This document shows, piece after piece, positions 37,191-50,200 of a stretch of 64,000 nucleotides of DNA. The translations under genes were made by a program, and so were the position numbers. Each line of letters starts with the position of its first letter. Positions within the stretch are counted from its first letter, which is position 1. The stretch lies in NCBI RefSeq assembly GCF_029633865.1, contig NC_079216.1, forward strand, positions 62,566,860 to 62,630,859. The letters run 5' to 3'. This stretch comes from Lampris incognitus (taxonomy: Eukaryota; Chordata; Actinopteri; Lampriformes; Lampridae). Below the pieces are notes generated by a model, which saw only the letters and a program-made list of their open reading frames with translations, was not told the origin of the DNA and did not search any database.

Positions 37191-40100
37191 ATGTCCTTCG
37201 CTCAAATCCTCCTCTCCTCAGCGGAGGAATTTGAATTTAATTTATTTATAGTAGAAGGTGGAAGGGCGTAGCCGGGGGGGGGGGTTGTGACTCGTATCAC
37301 ATCACATAGCCATGCCTATGACGACCCATGGTTGTAATAACACAGTTATAACCACAAGGTATAGATCGTATAGATTGCGCTAAAACGTCAAGATAAGCAC
37401 CAGGGGTGGATGACTGACTCGGATGTGTCCGAGTACACCAGTATTCAGTGGAAACGAGTTGTTTTAGTGTTGCGTAGACCGTTAAGGCTCATGGATGCTC
37501 TGCAGCATCACCACCGGCTCATTCTGATAGGTGCCATAACCACTGGTGTCATCGGCGCCTGTTCTGCGATGTTCTGCTGAGACTACACCGTACCATCTGC
37601 CGTGCTGTTTATCAAATGACTGCTCTCAGTGACCTGGGTTGAACTGAGTATTTGTTTTTTCTATCGTGTTTATCTTTTGCGATGAGCCTATAGCAGGTTT
37701 ACTGGGGCAAAACGCCGGGTAATGGATAGTGATGTGGTCTTCCAGTGGTTTCAAGCTACACTCCTTGAGATTTACACGCAGATCAATATCCCCTTTGTTA
37801 CGTTCTATAGTGTGTGGCAATGGCTATTAGCCGAACAATAATCACTTTTGCTGTTAAAAATTTTTTATGGTTGGCCGTCTGGGTGGCGTGGCGGGTCTGT
37901 TCTGTTGCCGACCAACACAGGGATCGCCGGTTCGAATCCCCGTGTTACCCCCGGCTAGGTTGGACGTCCTTACAGACACAATTGGCCGTGTCTGCGGGTG
38001 GGAAGCCGGATGTGGGTTATGTGTCCTGGTCGCTGCACTAGCGCCTTCTCTGGTCGGTTGGGGCACCTGTTCGGGGGGAACTGGGGGGAATAGCGTGATC
38101 CTCCCATGCGCTACATCGCCTCACTGTCAGGTGAAGAGAAGCGGCTGGCGACCCCACATGTATCGGAGGAGGCATGTGGTAGTCTGCAGCCCGGCATCGG
38201 CAGAGGGGGCGGAGCAGCGACCGGGACGGGTCAGAAGAGTGGGGTAATTGGCCGGATACAATTGGGGAGAAAAAGGGGGAACCCCCCCCCCCCCCAAAAA
38301 AAAAAACAATGGCTATAGATGAGTAGGACTTTCCTGGAGAAAGCGACACAGGGTGTTTTCCTTGCATTAGCAGCCAAGTACAGACGAAAAAGTAGCGGTG
38401 ACTTTGGGGAGGAAGTAAAGCATCAATGGCTAAAACGCATTTTCAACCTTTTTATCTTATTTTATTTATTTTGATGGCGTTGAGTAAGGTGCTGACACAA
38501 CAGCACCGGTGACTTCCTTCCCACTGGATCTCTGGGACTTGGAGTGGCCCAACACCGGGGCAAATACCCGTGTCTCTCTACGTGTCGGCAAGTTTACTTA
38601 AAACGGCAACTTTCAGGATTGTAGCCTTAAAGCAAGCACATTGTTAGCACAGAAGCAGAGCGGCGAGTCAAATGGCTTGAGTTAAGTGCCGTCAAGTACC
38701 ACAGACAGGAAGCGCCAGCTGATGCCTCCTGTGTTTAGCACTGCTCTGCAAAACCAGCAAACACCTTTTCCCCATCTGTGGTCTGTAGCCGTGTCGACAA
38801 CTGGGAATAGAACAGAGTCCTGAGAAGTCGAGGCTTGTCGAGAAGCCACACATCGACCCAAGGCTAGCCACTCTGTGTGTGGGTGTGTGTGTGGGGGGGG
38901 GGTGTATTAAAATGAATAGGAGCATCCTCCTTGACGCGTCAGCACCGCCGCGTGCTGGCCTTGAAGGAATGACTGGAGTGAATAACTGTTAGAAATGATT
39001 ATAGTCGTCATTATTCAACTGCTATAGGGACAAGAATGATTGTGTTGTCCGTTTGCGGTGTTCTACATTAAGGTAAGCGCTCTGGCATGGCGTTCCTGTA
39101 TGGCCGGGCAGGCATTCAAACAGGCCAGCCATCTTGCCTGTCTGAGCTTGCAGCCTCCCTCATGCAGAGGTCTGCACCAACAGGTAATCCCTCACACCTG
39201 TCCGCTTGTACAAAGCTCCCGGCTCGGCACCGGCGGAGCGTTTCACAACAGCACATACCATCAATCACTCACCGAAGAGACCCTTCACGGCCTCACTCTG
39301 CCCCGTCTGGGTGGGGGACGACCACCATAAAACATGTCAAAGCCAAGCGTCGCCAACGCGCCCATCCTTCCCAACATTTACGTTATTCACTCGAGCCGTT
39401 TTCCAGGGGAGAGTTGGCTTTCCCTGATTTAAGAGCTTATGACGCATTGCCAGCTGTAACTGTCACCGGTCACTCATGACAGCTGTATCACGCTCGCTTT
39501 TGCTTTTCTTTTTCTTTACATAGAAAAGCTCTGACGTTTTAGCGGTCGAGCGAGACGACGCAACATAACCCACAGAGCCCATCACGCCGAGACATACCGT
39601 GCAACTTAACCCTCAGAGTCTTCGTCTCAATTAACTATCAATGACATTGACACACATATTTAGGGTCGAAAGTTCAAATCGGGTCATTTTGACCCAAACG
39701 GAGCGTTGAGGGTTGAAGTGGTTTCGTTTTTAAAAGGATACGCGGGCTTATTTATCACGGTCGGTTACGCTATCAAAGTCATCTTCAGCTTACCACTTGG
39801 ATGCACCGAATGTGACGAGGGATTAATTCCATTGACACCCGGAGTGTCTATTAACCTTGACCGATACTGGTGGGGGGGGGGGGGGGTAGTGGCATACTGA
39901 CCAGTACTGACATCATACTACGAAATGAGGCACGGTGATGCAGAAGCCGGCTTCACTGTAATGGGGGCGTAGGACGGTGGCCTGACAGCAGCCGTCTTGG
40001 CGTAGCTTTATAGGCTCTGACATTATCCAGCCTCCTGCAGAGGGGAGTTGCCACATTGTGTTTACTGTATCAAAGCAGTGCGCAGGGCTGCAGGCATCCG

Positions 40101-40279
40101 GGACCTGAACTTTAGACGGTAGAATGTGCCCCACCTCCCTGTGGTTTTAGGCCGTCTTTGTCCTATCTTAATGTCTGTTAGCCTGACAGTCCGACTTAGC
40201 CTCAGTGAAGGAGGCAACCCAGACCCTCCCTCACTTCCCCTTATCCCCAATGGCAGCAGCATTTTCAAGAACAGACTTC

Positions 40280-40319
<40 letters not shown>

Positions 40320-43300
40320 GCTCTCTCTCTCTCTCAGTCCCTTGGACCCTGCCTCTGCCTTAATGAAGAGGGTAATCTGCCATGAATAATGAATGGGGAT
40401 TTGTGTGTGTTATGGTGTGAACACTGGTCTGGTTCTCATTATGCGCCTATCAGGACGGATCATGGTTTCAGGGAGGAGAGCCTACATCTGCTTGACTCTC
40501 GCCTTTTGTTCCTGGCTTTAATGCGGACCATGCTGGATGGCTTAGTGTGTTCGAACACGATTTAAAGGCACACCTATAAGCGGTTTAGGTTGGCCTGTCT
40601 TTGCCTGTGGATCTATTCATCCCTCTGTCACACACTATGCATGTGGACAGTTGTGCTGTGAAATAGTTTAGGGGCCGTGCCCGTAGCCATGTTATGCTAA
40701 ATATAAAGCATAATTAATTTGAAAGCTGCCACGTCGAGACCTGTGGAAGCGCCCGGCCGCGAGTAATTCAGAGTGACATTTGTGTGAAGAGAGATAACGT
40801 TTATTTGTTAATGCATTGGCACTGTTTTGCTTAAGGAGAGTGTTGATGTGGTCCGAGTGCCATTGCACAGCGTTTACACAGGAGATCCCTGACCCTGATT
40901 TCTGCAAGTTTTGCTGTGGTGAATCCCACGCCAGTTACAGGTGTAAAAGCAATATGAGGCCTGTAGTATGAAAATTAGCAGCATAACATTTTCCATATCA
41001 CCCGGTAGGTGATATGGAAAATGTTATTACGATAATCGTAAGAAATTTTGCACAAAATTAGTATATCACAATATCGGCTTACATATGCAAAAATATCACG
41101 TTTGAGAATCCAGGTGACGTTCATCGTATTGAACTATTGCATGACGCAAAGTACGATATCGAACCAAAGCCAGTTTTCAAATAATACTCCCTCAGATATT
41201 TTAGACCTCGTGTTGTGGGACACTTTGACTAATGGATTGTTGTTATCATTTATCTAGACAACAAAAAACATCCATCGCAATATGACAATAACTTAATTTC
41301 ATCCCAGTTCAATACCGTTATAAACGATGCCGTAAACGATAATGGTGAAATATTGCCCCAGCCCTAATGGAAAGGCATAATGGCTTTTAAACTAATACTT
41401 GTTATTAGTAAATAAAGTAATATGACGGCTGCAAAATACAAGCCTTTTTAAAGATCGGCGGTGGTCGGCGCAGCACACGGTGACGTTAAGTGATGCTGTA
41501 ATATCTGCGCTAACTTACATACCTGTTACCGCCATTGATTTTCCTGAGTGTTTTTAGTGCACCGTGAAACGGCAGCCCATTGATCTCAGTATCGCCGGTA
41601 CTTGCGAGACCTCCTGTCTCCGGTCCAAAGGGGAGTGGGCTGTAAATCAGACTCAACAGACCCCTGTACAAAAAACCAAAAACAAACAAACAATGTGAGG
41701 CCATCCCTAGCGCCTCTGCTCCCCTGGACACAATAGCGCGGAGTCACGCTAGTCAGGTCAAAGCCCTGCTGTGCACTTCACCCCGGCGGCTGTATACATG
41801 AGGTCGTGACATGGTTCAGCTGCTTGCCCGCGCCGGAGGGAGGGTCGGGATGAGCTTCCTATGAACGAGTTCAGCCCCGCGTCGCTCCCTGACCGGCAGG
41901 TCTGCGCGGGAAAAGCAACGTTCACTGCCCCTGTGGGAAAAGCGTTCATTAAAGCGGAGGTGCAAGTTCACATGTAAACAGCAGAGTTTATAGAGGCAGG
42001 AAGAAATTGCTTCGCTCAAATGAGCGGCTTAATTTGGGCCTATATACCAATAAATTGTTCTCATGAAACTTTTTATTGCACATGCCTGCCGAGCGCAAAA
42101 AAACCCAAAAAGAAACTAGCCTGCTCAAGTAGCACTCATTTTACCGCATAGATTTTTTAAATTCCCTCACATTTATGTGCAGACCTTCACCCCTTAATCT
42201 GGCGGTCGCTAATTTGCCGAGGCTCCGCTCACACTTCGCGGCGCTCTCGGCGTCGCCGCGGTGCAGCATCGCACTACCAGCGGAGACGATACCCTGCTAG
42301 CAAGATGGAGCTCCAGAAGTTACCGATACCAACAGCCTGCTCGCAGCCCGGCTAATGAATCCCCTGTTGAACGGCCCCTCTTGGCCTGTTGTCTTAATGC
42401 AGTCCAGATGCCTCGGTCTCTGTCCTTCAGCTTCTCGGGTTCACTCTCCCACACCACTACCCCTTAAGGAGCTTCTAAGAACCAACATAACACGATTTAG
42501 GCTTATTAAGTCCGCTGTGTGGTGTGGATAATGTCAGGAAATCACATTGGCGCGGTGGGCAAGGCTCAAGGTTTACCCTAGGCTTAACCTTCCCCTCGTC
42601 CCTCCAAAATATCCATCAGAGCTGTGCGGCGTTAACCGCTCCGCTCCAAAACAACACACTTTTAAGGATTGCAAGCATGCACACGTCGGCGTAGACACGA
42701 CACCGGCCTTGTCGCTTCGTTCCGGCCACGTACCACTATCTACGGTGTTCACCGCTTTCCTTTTCCGTCCTCGCCGTCACAAGCCTAACCTAAGTCGGCC
42801 GACCGACACCCTCCATTAAACAAACTGCCGCTTCCCTCCTCCGACGCCGGTGTCGATTCATCGTGTTGCGCTGTGCGCTCTTCCTCCTGGCCCCTCTTGG
42901 CAACTTGTGCCTTTATTTCACACCCAATATCCGTCTTTTCCCATTCCGGGTGCAGATGATTAGAGTGCAGGAACAAGAAAGACAGGGCACAGGGGTCGTC
43001 GGGCTGAAACAGCTGGCCACCAGTAGAGTCTACAGTAGATCACTGAGCTGACTTCTGCCCTGACGTAATCCGTCACAACTTTATTTACGTGGCACATTTC
43101 ATACATTAAAACACGATGGGGTGCGCTTCACAGGTTGGATAAGGATAAAAGACAGAAACAGACAACGTGAATAAGCAGAGTCCATCCATCCAGCCATTAG
43201 CCAAGCCGCTGAGCCCAGTTGGGGTGGCGGGGATGCTGGAGCCTATCCCAGCAGTCACTGGGCGGCAGGCGGGGAGGCACCCTGGGGAGGCCGCCAGGCC

Positions 43301-46300
43301 ATCACAGGGCCCACACACTCACACCTAGGGGCAGTCCGGTACGGCCGAGCCACCTGGCCTGCATGTCTTTGGACCGGGGGAGGAAACCGGAGCCCCCGGA
43401 GGCAAGTCAAGTAAAGCAGAATACAAATTTAAAAAAAAGTTAACGTGATAATTAAATAGAACGACATAATTGAAACTGAAATTGATTAAATTAAAACAGA
43501 ACCTGTGATCAATTAACAGCAGGTTAGGGGCTGTGATGTAATGAGAATCTTTTTTTTCTTTTTTTTTGCAGTTTAATACCGTTTGAGACTCGCGGCAGGG
43601 TTGGTGTTATGCCCTGCTAATCACTTATCCCTTTTAGTCAGGAGCGATTCTTGAGATAAGTCCGCCCCCTATTCCCTCTCTGAGCGGGGTAATTATGCGA
43701 TACAGTTGTACTTTAAGTTCCTTTTTACCTCGCACGAGGAGACGGGTCGTCGTTCCCCTGTTGTAAGGGCAGTTGGATTTACTCATTACACAAGTAATTT
43801 GCCAAGTACTGATGCGCCACTAAAGATATTTTATTTCTGCTTCTGTTTCCCTCGAGTTTTCCATAATTTTGAACCAACGGGGGGAACGTGTGTTTTTAAT
43901 TAAGTCTCCGAGTCGTCAGTCCTCGTGACCTCGCAGCGGTGAAAGCTGATACAGGCAACTCTTCGTAGGGGAACACAGATCGACTCCGTCTGTCATATGG
44001 TTGCCGTACAAAACGAGCTACTTAGATCTGTCACATCAGAAGACGTATCCTATTGCTCTGCATTTGTCCTTTTATGGGGGTGGGGGTCCATGGTTTTGAT
44101 TGACTTAGCTACTTTTTGAGGCTGAGACCCTTTGGGAAATCCACTACACACAAAAAAAACAAACTCCGAAGGCTTCCCTTAAAGATGACAGCAATTAATT
44201 TACCCTATAAATAGCTTACCACAGCAGGCAGGACTGGGTATTTCAAGCCACTTATCGGTGTCATTTGCAAAAATTACATTTAATTACATAATGATGGTAA
44301 TGATCTCATATTGCTTACATCTGCCAGGAGGTTGAGCGAGCCCCTCAGTGTGAGTTAATGCGCTTGTTAATGTGTTTAAGCACTTGTATGCTGGTGCAAC
44401 TTGGGGTTAGAGGAAATGCTCCGAGCACACACAAAAGCGTCTCTCTCTCTCTCTCCAGCTCCAGGAAGTGGGATTAGAGGTCTGGAGCGGGGATGCAGCG
44501 CCTCGGCACATGCAGATGCAGCAGGAGAGTTAGCGGTTAGAGTGCCAAGCAGAGTTGTAGCTCGACACCAGTTGAATCCAGTATCGGCACACAGACTAGC
44601 GAGGACACAAAGGGTCAGCTCCACTCCCTAAACACCCGCCCGGTGTTACAAATCCGCTGTCGAGATTTACTGTGAGGATGCAATGGGCGTCCTGCAGTAA
44701 AGGAGAGGAGGGAACGGGTGGGTCAGACGTTCTGATGCCTCGGCTTCATTGCATATGCATGTATTTATAGGAGTTATCCTGTACAAAAAACATTGGGAGG
44801 ACACCGAGGAGAATGCAGTTTATCGAGGCTGTTAGTTATAAAGACCGTGGAGCTATTTAACGACTCCGAAAAGCACGAATTAAGGCTTTGACATGGTCGC
44901 GATCATCGTGACCCATAGAACACACTGCAGGGTACAGGGGGGAGCGTGTCACAACAGAGTTTCCTTCCGCACACGTAAATCTGTTTACGGCGTCAGAAGG
45001 AAACGTTGTGCAAATTTGTGCCTGCCAAATCACATCATTCCCAATTTGCCGGAGGAAAGCAAAGAAGATCTGGAGTCGCAAACCAAAAGGAGTCATGCAG
45101 CTCCAGCAGTAATGAGACACTTGGCCACGTTTCGTTTATTTGCCCGTGGTTCGTTTCAGCGAACGTTTGCCTCCGTAGCTGGTTTGTCACCGTCAGCGTT
45201 ATGTCATCGCGAGTCCTTAATGCACTAATTCAGAAAGTGCAGAATCACATACAGTCCCCAAATCACGGTGATGCAATCAGATAGGAATTACATAACGGAG
45301 ATGAGTTCCCCGATACAGTAGGCGCAACCGAAGAGACACGAGCGCAAAATGTGTTGATCTATGGGTTCGAGAGCTTTGCGGGGGTCTAAAATAACTGACG
45401 TTAGGGGCAGAGATAAATAAATAATAGCCTAACGGGTGTGCTTTCCGTGAGAGACAGAGAGAGGGTTCAATGCTCATTATGTGGTCCAACACTTTCAGCT
45501 ACTTGCAACAACTGTATCAAGTAGATTGCAACAAACTTGCTGAGACGTCTGTGATATTGCAACAACAAAGTTTCAATAGCCTGAAAGAATGTTGGCTGAT
45601 ACATGTAGCGCTCAACAGGCATCGTTCACGCAATATTCTCCTGCGCCCCACGGCAGCTTGGTGGTGAAATGGAGCCATACTGTCATCCCGTTCCTATTCC
45701 ATTATCCAGCAGCTTATCCTCACCTTCTTGAAATAATGGCCTGAGTCATATTTTCAAGTTTTTCAAAAAACAGAATAAACTGACAAATGTTGTGTCAGTT
45801 TATTCTACGTCTAGTTGGCACCGCTCCACCTCGCACACCAGCTCAGGCTCCTTCCCTGCCAGAATGAGCTGACAAAGTTTTGTTTCAGTTTCAGTTTCTT
45901 CTGTTTTTTGAAAAACTTGAAAATATGACTTAGGCCATTATTTTAAGAAGGTGACGTTATCCCGCTCTCTCGGTGCGTTTAGTTCTTTTGGGAAAACGTG
46001 TTTGTTTTAGCCCGTTTATCTCGTTGACGTTCATAATACTCGTTACATTGAAAAATGCATTATTTATGATTAAAAAATGGTTGTTGGTAATGTATTAGTG
46101 ACCGCCACAGATGTATGATTTTACTGCTTTCGTGAGAGCTCAGACTGCTTGTGGGAGCTCAGCTCCCACTGGCTCCCACATAACTCAAACCCTGGTTGAT
46201 GTAGTGGTCACATTTAGATAAACAAGGCTGCCCTGTGTTAATATCCTGCCCGGTTTTAAATGGTAAAGGGGCTGCATTTATATAGCGCTTCTTCCCAAAG

Positions 46301-47238
46301 TGCTTTATAATTAATGCCTCGCATACCCACGTGCACACGCACTCATACATCGATGGCGGTGTCATTAATGCAAAGTAACAAACCACTCATCAGGAGCAGT
46401 TCGGAGTTTGGTGTCTTACCCAGGGACACCTCGACATTTTTGCCGGTAGGACCCAAGGACCGAACCAGCAACTCTCCAGTTACTGGACAACCTGCTCTAG
46501 TTGTAGTCTTAGTGGATACTGCGCTAACTTGGCCACCCCCATTGTATGAGGTTCTATTTGTGCCAAAATATGTCGATACGCGCACTGTCTATTTCAAATG
46601 AACACGTGACAAAACATTTGTCCATGTCAGTTCAACTTTAAACTGTACCTCTGTCATCTTGCAGTCTCCCTGTCATTTGACTGTTTTGAATGTCATCCTA
46701 ATGTGTCGTCCTCCCTGTCATTTGACTGTGTTGTTGTGCATGTCGGTCAGATGCCTCGTCCTCTCTGTCATTTGACTGTGTCAGTCTGCATGCCATCCCG
46801 ATGTCGTCTGACTGTGCTGTTGTGATTGTCATCCTACTGTATCATTCTCGCGGTCCTTGACAGTGTTGAGTGTCATAGTAGTCTAACTGTAGGCCTGTTT
46901 CCCAGACACTTACATATTTTCGTGGGCCGTGTTCAACAATCTGCAAAGGCTACCTCTGTCAGAATCAAGTTTGGATTTCCTAAATAAGTTAGCTAAATTT
47001 AGTTGGCTAATTGGCTAAATAGATAATAAAACAAGTCATAGAAACAGTAGGTTAGCCTACACCTCATCGATCAATTGAGCGCTTGCATCAGTCGCAGGGA
47101 TTCCTACCTTTAGCCTATCAGAGATGCTAAGCAGCAATCCAATATTATGCCGGTATCTATTTATATTCAACTGTGTTATTCTGTTTATTTCATGGATAGT
47201 GACAGAAAAAATATTGTGGTTAATAAATGAGTTTGAAT

Positions 47239-47291
<53 letters not shown>

Positions 47292-50200
47292 ATGTATATA
47301 TATGTATATATATATGTGTATATATATGTGTATGTATATGTATATGTATATATATAGTGTAGGTCCCCTTCATGCCACCAAGCAGTCTTAACAAAGACCG
47401 ACTCAGCAGTTAGGACCAGGCTTAGTGAAGACCAGCTGGTGCAACTCATCGCTGAGGCTCTGCAAAACCTGGTTTACCAACACCTTCAGGGCAGAACTGA
47501 TCCCCTTGGCGACAGCATGGGCTTTGGGATGGACATTCTCTTGGAGGCATTACAAATCGCAAGGCAGAGGTTTCGTGGCCGTTAAAAAATAGCCACCCAA
47601 ATATTTTCTTATTGTCCATTTCCAGCTCATGCGCGATACTTTTCCTATAATATTAATCTTTACTGACGTCTATAAAAGTAATTTAACTGCTTGTTTCACA
47701 AGTGGTTCTACCATTTGGTTCCCCTCCATCCAAGCATGTGCCGGAACCCATGTAAACTCTTCTGGGTCGAGACTGAAGATCAAAGATTTATTTTGTACAA
47801 AATGTGCCGCCTGCATGTAAACATCCCACTTGTAATGCTTAATAGGGCTGATAGAGTCTTAGCATATCACAATACTCTCAGGCCTCACCCCTTCCTATAA
47901 TATAATAAAATAACCATGATTTAATAATGATAATAAGTATTAGTATTTAGGCTAGAAAAAGTTAAGAAACCCAAACTTGATTCTGGCAGAGGTAGCCTTA
48001 TCAGACTGTTGAATATGGCCCACGAAAATATGAAACTCTGGGAAGCAGGCCCACAGTTGGACTACGACGACATTCAACAACACCGGCAAGGACAACAAGG
48101 ACGATACAGTAGGACGACCTGCACAACAGCACAGTCAGACGACACATCAGGATGACATGCACAACAACACAGCCAGAGGACAGGGTGGACGACACATCGG
48201 GATGACATGCAGAATGACAAATCAAATGACAGGGAGGCAACAAGATGACAGAAGTACAGTGTAAAGGTTGACTTGACATAGACAACTGTTTTGTCACATG
48301 TTCAGTCGACATGGACAGTTGCGCATGCCGACACAATTTTGGCACGAATTGAACCTCATATCTTGCGTGCTGCTTCAAATGCATGTTCCCTATAGGGCGG
48401 CGCTACAGAGAAAGAATTTACCACCACCTTGATTAACTTCAAGTTAATCGAGGTGTAATGCAGAGCGGGTGCAACAGACGTCCCTCGTCATCCATTCCTA
48501 AAATGGCAATACGCTGCACCGCGGTGCATGTGAAGGGTATGAGAGCAGCTGATTTGATTGGTCAAGTCGAAGCAAGTCCACCTGTTGATGATATATTCAT
48601 CCTAGTCCAACCCCTTTATCTACTGCGCCACGCTGTGCCAGGGCAGCACTTGTGTCTCGGGTCACCACATTCGCCAAAAATAGATTCGACACACCCATGT
48701 GCACCTACGCCGGTGCCTTCGCCCAGTTTCCCAAAAATAGAGCCTTAAATATCTGTTTGTGAGTGAGTGGGTTAGAAGCCAGGTCCATGAGGTGCAAGAA
48801 GGCAATGAATATGCCCTGATATTCACTGGGAAATATCAGGCTGTGCCGGCCAAAATGTCTTTAGACTCAGTTGACTCAGTTTTCTCTTTTTTTTTTTTCC
48901 TCAAGAGAAAAACCGAACACTTATTTTCAGTGACTTCTAACTTGTGCAAGCTGTTTGCAAAGCCGTCAACCTGTTGATGGTCAAAACGGGTTTGAGCATG
49001 TGAGAAAGGTTTACACATAAACCCCCCCCCCAAAGTTTGTCATATTTAAACCTTGCTTATAAGAGTCTTGGTTTTGTTTTCAATGGGCGTTAGGGACTTG
49101 AAGTGATGACGTGTCTCTGATACAGTGAGGAGCCATGATGTGCTGTTGGTATTACACTTAAAGCCTAGGGCTTCAAGTGGGGCCCAACAAAGTGAGGATA
49201 ACCTGGTCATGATACCCGCCACATTAGTTCCATGGTGCCCGCTTGGCTGCCTTTTCTGATAGTCCCTCTCTGTTGCTCCGGTAGATACTCACTACTCGAC
49301 AAGTACTTACATATATTCCAGCAGCCGTACCAACATGTACCCTGGTTCTGCTGAATGATGGAAGCTAAGCAGGTATGGGCTTGGCTAGTACTTGGATGGG
49401 AGACCTCCTGGGAAAACTGCTGGAAGTGATGTTGATGGGCCAGTAGGGGGCAGTCTCCCCTCTGGTCCTGATAAAACAACAAAGAAAATCACAATGCCCC
49501 AGTGCAGTGATGGGGACACTGTGCTGTAGGAGATGCTGTCCTGAGATGTTAAACCGAGGTCCTGACTCGCTGTGGTCATTAAAAGATCCCGTGGCACTAA
49601 TTGCAAAGAGTAGGGGGTTCCCCGGTTGGCCTGGCAACATTCCCAACCTGGCTCTCTCCACCTGGCCACCTAATCAACCCCCCCCCCGTGTAATTCGCTC
49701 AATGGTTCCTCCCTCGCCACCTCAAGCTGATGTGTGGTGAGCATTCTGGCGCAAAATGGCTGTCTTGCATCACCCTGGTGGGTGATACACATTGGTGGAG
49801 GTTGAGGTGAGTTTCCCCCCTTGACTGTGAAGCGCTTTGGGTGTCTAGATAAAGCGCTATATAGATGTAATCCGTTATCCCTCAAAATGGCCTCTGTCTC
49901 TTTTCCTTCTACACGACATGGCATTTCTGGAGGTGTGTTGTCATGGGACCACCCTTCTCCGGGATTCAGCTTCACATGACCCGACTGGGCTCCTTGAGAG
50001 ATGCGGTGCTTGTGGAGGCCGGAAGAGTTGCCCCGGGTTCAAATGATGCATCTTACTTAGCTTTGTAATAGTCTACACTCCAACACGTGACCTCCAACAG
50101 TTACTCCATCTTAGTTTTGGCATCATGATTGTGATGGCTACATTGTTGCCCACTCATTATCTACTGCGTCTGAAGGGCGAGTTGGTTCCGCATACCAGCC

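Larger units (their letters stand above)
46545..48360. mobile_element. Unclassified DNA transposon-like element with ~400-bp inverted arms
   Basis: Left arm 46545-~46985 and right arm ~47960-48360 are inverted copies. Both have TGAGGTTC at the tip, a run with gtgacaaaac, ctgtcatctt, repeated cctgtcatttgactgt-type blocks, ttcgtgggcc, and an inner end with agaatcaagtttgg. Both tips abut TA, as in TA-targeting elements. The left arm repeats a block of ~48 bp about three times. The centre (about 970 bp) holds a (TA)n tract and two short outward-reading open frames. No known transposase motif was recognised. Confidence 0.82.

Noticed and set aside
37818..38316. caatggctat pair as target duplication of the SINE at 37869
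   Set aside because: The left copy is 40 bp away from the element head, so a chance match is likely.
49318..49420. 5S rRNA gene
   Set aside because: The 5S similarity is partial and diverged and continues into a SINE body and LINE-type 3' end.
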